Shown here in pieces: positions 15,146 through 16,156 of a stretch of DNA of 16,156 nt. Source of the DNA: an uncultured Ruminococcus sp. (lineage in GTDB: Bacteria > Bacillota > Clostridia > Oscillospirales > Ruminococcaceae); NCBI GenBank assembly GCA_947174085.1, contig CAMWHN010000020.1, forward strand, positions 1 to 16,156, given 5' to 3'. Every line of letters begins with the position of its first letter. Within the stretch, counting starts at the first letter, position 1. The notes under the pieces are model-generated. The model made no database searches, was not told the origin of the DNA, and was given only the letters and a program-made list of their open reading frames with translations. The position numbers and the translations under genes were made by a program.

Positions 15146-15181
15146 TTTTTTCTGTCGAACTCACGTTTTTACAATGTCCAT

Positions 15182-15447
15182 AGTGATGCACCCTTCCTTC
15201 CAGCTATTATTATACATCATGTTGAAAAGAAAAATAATATCCAATGGGGTGTGAAAATATAGGCTTTTAGGTGTTGGAGTATAAGAAAGACTATTATTTG
15301 AAAATAAAAAAGCCAGAGTAAACCTTTGATGGTGCATATATCACAAAATAATATCTTTTGCAAAAAAACAAAACCAATGGTATAATGAATCAAGAACAAA
15401 GTCATTCAGTAATGCATAACACTAAATATAATAGTTCTCCTCAGAAA
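15182..15447. other. Intergenic stretch with a forward promoter-like sequence
   Basis: No gene is supported here. It begins with the upstream region of the split XRE gene (GGAAGG ribosome site on the reverse strand). TTGCAA at 15358-15363, a 17-base spacer and TATAAT at 15381-15386 make a good forward promoter-like site. It points toward the sigma-factor fragment across the transposase remnant, so it may be that gene's original promoter, or simply chance in AT-rich DNA. Confidence 0.35.
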
Positions 15448-15775
15448 CTAAATCGTAGATTCAAAATTAATAATTCCACTTTTTCTGTTTTTTTCAGGGT
15501 ATTCTATCGAACATTCTGTTACATAGACAAGAACAACCTCCATATTTTCATCTTTAAGCATGCCTTTTTAATCGGTAATCTGAACTTTTTGTCCTTTACA
15601 AGCGTGCTTTGCACCCATACAATCGTATCATGTACTGTCGCTTCGCCAACTTCAAATTCGTATATCAACTTTTTCTGTGTGACATATTGAAGAAGATATT
15701 TCAAGGTCATCAAAAACTGTTCTTCTATTGTAAGCTTTGGATTCCTGTCTCCTTTTTCAAATATTCACTCCTTAG
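15448..15775 (-). pseudogene. IS5-type (HTH/DDE_Tnp_4) transposase remnant
   Basis: On the reverse strand, pieces in three frames spell the N-terminal half of an IS5-superfamily transposase: EYLKKETG, then after a one-base slip NPKLTIEEQFLMTLKYLLQ, YVTQKKLIYEFEVGEATVHD with its helix-turn-helix and TIVWVQSTL, then after another slip DENMEVVLVYVTECSIEYPEKN (start of the DDE region). Homology fades after KSG and a stop comes at 15448-15450. The catalytic second Asp and Glu are absent, so this is a dead fragment. I saw no clear terminal repeats. It lies upstream of and opposite to the sigma-factor fragment and probably cut off that gene's 5' end. Confidence 0.75.
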
Positions 15776-15795
15776 AGTTTCTGTCATCGCAGAAT

Positions 15796-16156
15796 CGGCT
15801 GTGTGGTGATTTCCATGCAGCAGAGGACTGTACACAGGAAGTTATGCTAGTCTTGTATAAGAAAGTGAACACTTTGAATATGTCAAAAGATATTCATCCA
15901 TGGCTGTATTCTGTAGCAGATAAGGAAATAAAGGTCTATCAGAGAAAGAAAGTGGATATAGATACCATGTCAGAACAACTCTCCGAAAATCTATTTGAAC
16001 GCAGTGTATTGGATGTTCTGGACGAGAAAGAACGCCAATTGATGGAAGAATATCTGTTTGGTGCAGATAAAAGAAAACTAGCAAAAGAAAAAATCTGACT
16101 TTAGGTGCATTATACACAAGGACTTCGAGAATTAAAAATAAGATAATGAAATATTT
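15796..16156 (+). pseudogene. ECF-type sigma factor, 5'-truncated and frameshifted
   Basis: The frame reads RLCGDFHAAEDCTQEVMLVL, the end of sigma region 2 (AEDxxQEVFL-type), then PWLYSVADKEIKVYQRKK and the region-4-like LDEKERQLMEEYLFGADKRK. It stops at 16096-16098, but with seven A instead of six at about 16087-16092 it would continue NLTLGALYTRTSRIKNKIM to the window edge, the helix-turn-helix of region 4. The first 30 or more residues are missing, probably removed by the transposase remnant just upstream, and no ribosome site is seen; ATG 15844 is internal to the domain. As a normal protein it would direct RNA polymerase to a small set of promoters. The true end lies beyond the window. 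Confidence 0.7.

Larger units (their letters stand above)
14156..15165 (+). mobile_element. IS982-family insertion sequence
   Basis: The element is 1010 bp, typical of IS982. Terminal inverted repeats start CGTGAGTTCGA (14156-14166) and end TCGAACTCACG (15155-15165); similarity continues inward with A-rich bases. The 9-mer TTTTTACAA flanks both ends (14147-14155 and 15166-15174) as a target-site duplication. It inserted after codon 5 of a reverse-strand XRE gene. Termini and duplication are exact, suggesting a fairly recent insertion, yet the transposase frame is broken at its 5' end. Confidence 0.9.
13854..15181 (-). pseudogene. Second XRE-family regulator, split by IS982 and carrying a stop
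   Basis: Joining the two parts outside the IS982 element gives a 102-codon gene. The start is ATG 15181 with GGAAGG upstream, followed by only five codons (MDIVK). The rest resumes at 14147 as RIREIRTSKALTMYRLTQVTG, then GHHIKGIEEGTQQPTIDTL, a typical Cro/CI helix-turn-helix. Codon 48 is TAA (14019-14021), probably from TTA. The frame then continues through LLVPLGISMEELF, the usual linker, to NK and a stop at 13854-13856. Two independent lesions, insertion and nonsense, show it is dead. Its order relative to the IS insertion is not known. It has the same orientation as the XRE pseudogene at 11967-12331 but is not a close copy of it. Confidence 0.82.

Noticed and set aside
15358..15690. Forward 110-codon frame
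   Set aside because: It runs antisense to the transposase remnant and shows no domain; probably a shadow frame.

Overview
The window is AT-rich, uses strong AGGAGG-type ribosome sites and carries IS4-, IS982- and IS5-type insertion sequences. Together with the protein flavour this suggests a gut Clostridia/Oscillospirales bacterium, perhaps Ruminococcus-like. That placement is an inference and no rRNA or other marker gene is present. No tRNA, rRNA or CRISPR array is visible. The region looks like accessory DNA: a small replication-type cassette, a run of broken genes, one large intact operon, then regulators wrecked by mutation and transposons.

Left part (1-4504): after about 480 bp without a convincing gene comes a small unknown gene whose 3' end runs into a GC-richer repeat made of four consecutive hairpins. 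An inverted second copy of that repeat lies at 3066-3250. Between the copies sit a cluster of TGTTCCA boxes, a D5/P4-type superfamily-3 helicase (Rep/primase-like) and an excisionase-type helix-turn-helix protein. This resembles the replication/excision module of an integrative or plasmid-like element, but no integrase is seen. Then follow decayed genes: a possible 43-codon frame, a metallo-beta-lactamase-fold hydrolase that has lost its active site, and a DUF1810-family gene with a truncated start and a frameshift.

Central operon (4551-11968): an extended -10 promoter precedes three intact genes read in one direction. They are (i) a 1589-residue protein joining a DEDD-type exonuclease-like domain, a Cys cluster, a RecQ helicase and a UvrD-type helicase; (ii) a 603-residue AAA_13/Rad50-like ATPase with a CPYC hook-like motif, overlapping the first gene by ATGA; and (iii) an AlkD-like DNA alkylation repair protein. 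A strong hairpin terminator ends the unit. All three domain sets act on DNA, the first two genes are translationally coupled, and the neighbourhood is full of mobile and broken DNA. I propose this as a candidate anti-phage or anti-plasmid defence or DNA-repair system; the defence role is inference.

Right part (11967-16156): a reverse-strand XRE regulator is knocked out of frame by an exact 8-bp tandem duplication. An IS4-type element (1318 bp) is bounded by matching ends and a 10-bp direct repeat. A second XRE regulator is split after codon 5 by an IS982-family element (1010 bp, 9-bp target duplication) and also carries a stop codon. Beyond these lie a remnant of an IS5-type transposase and the 3' part of an ECF-type sigma factor, frameshifted near the window end. 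Both complete insertion sequences have transposase frames broken at runs of seven T where six would restore the frame. The contrast between this decay and more than 7 kb of intact operon is the strongest pattern in the window.
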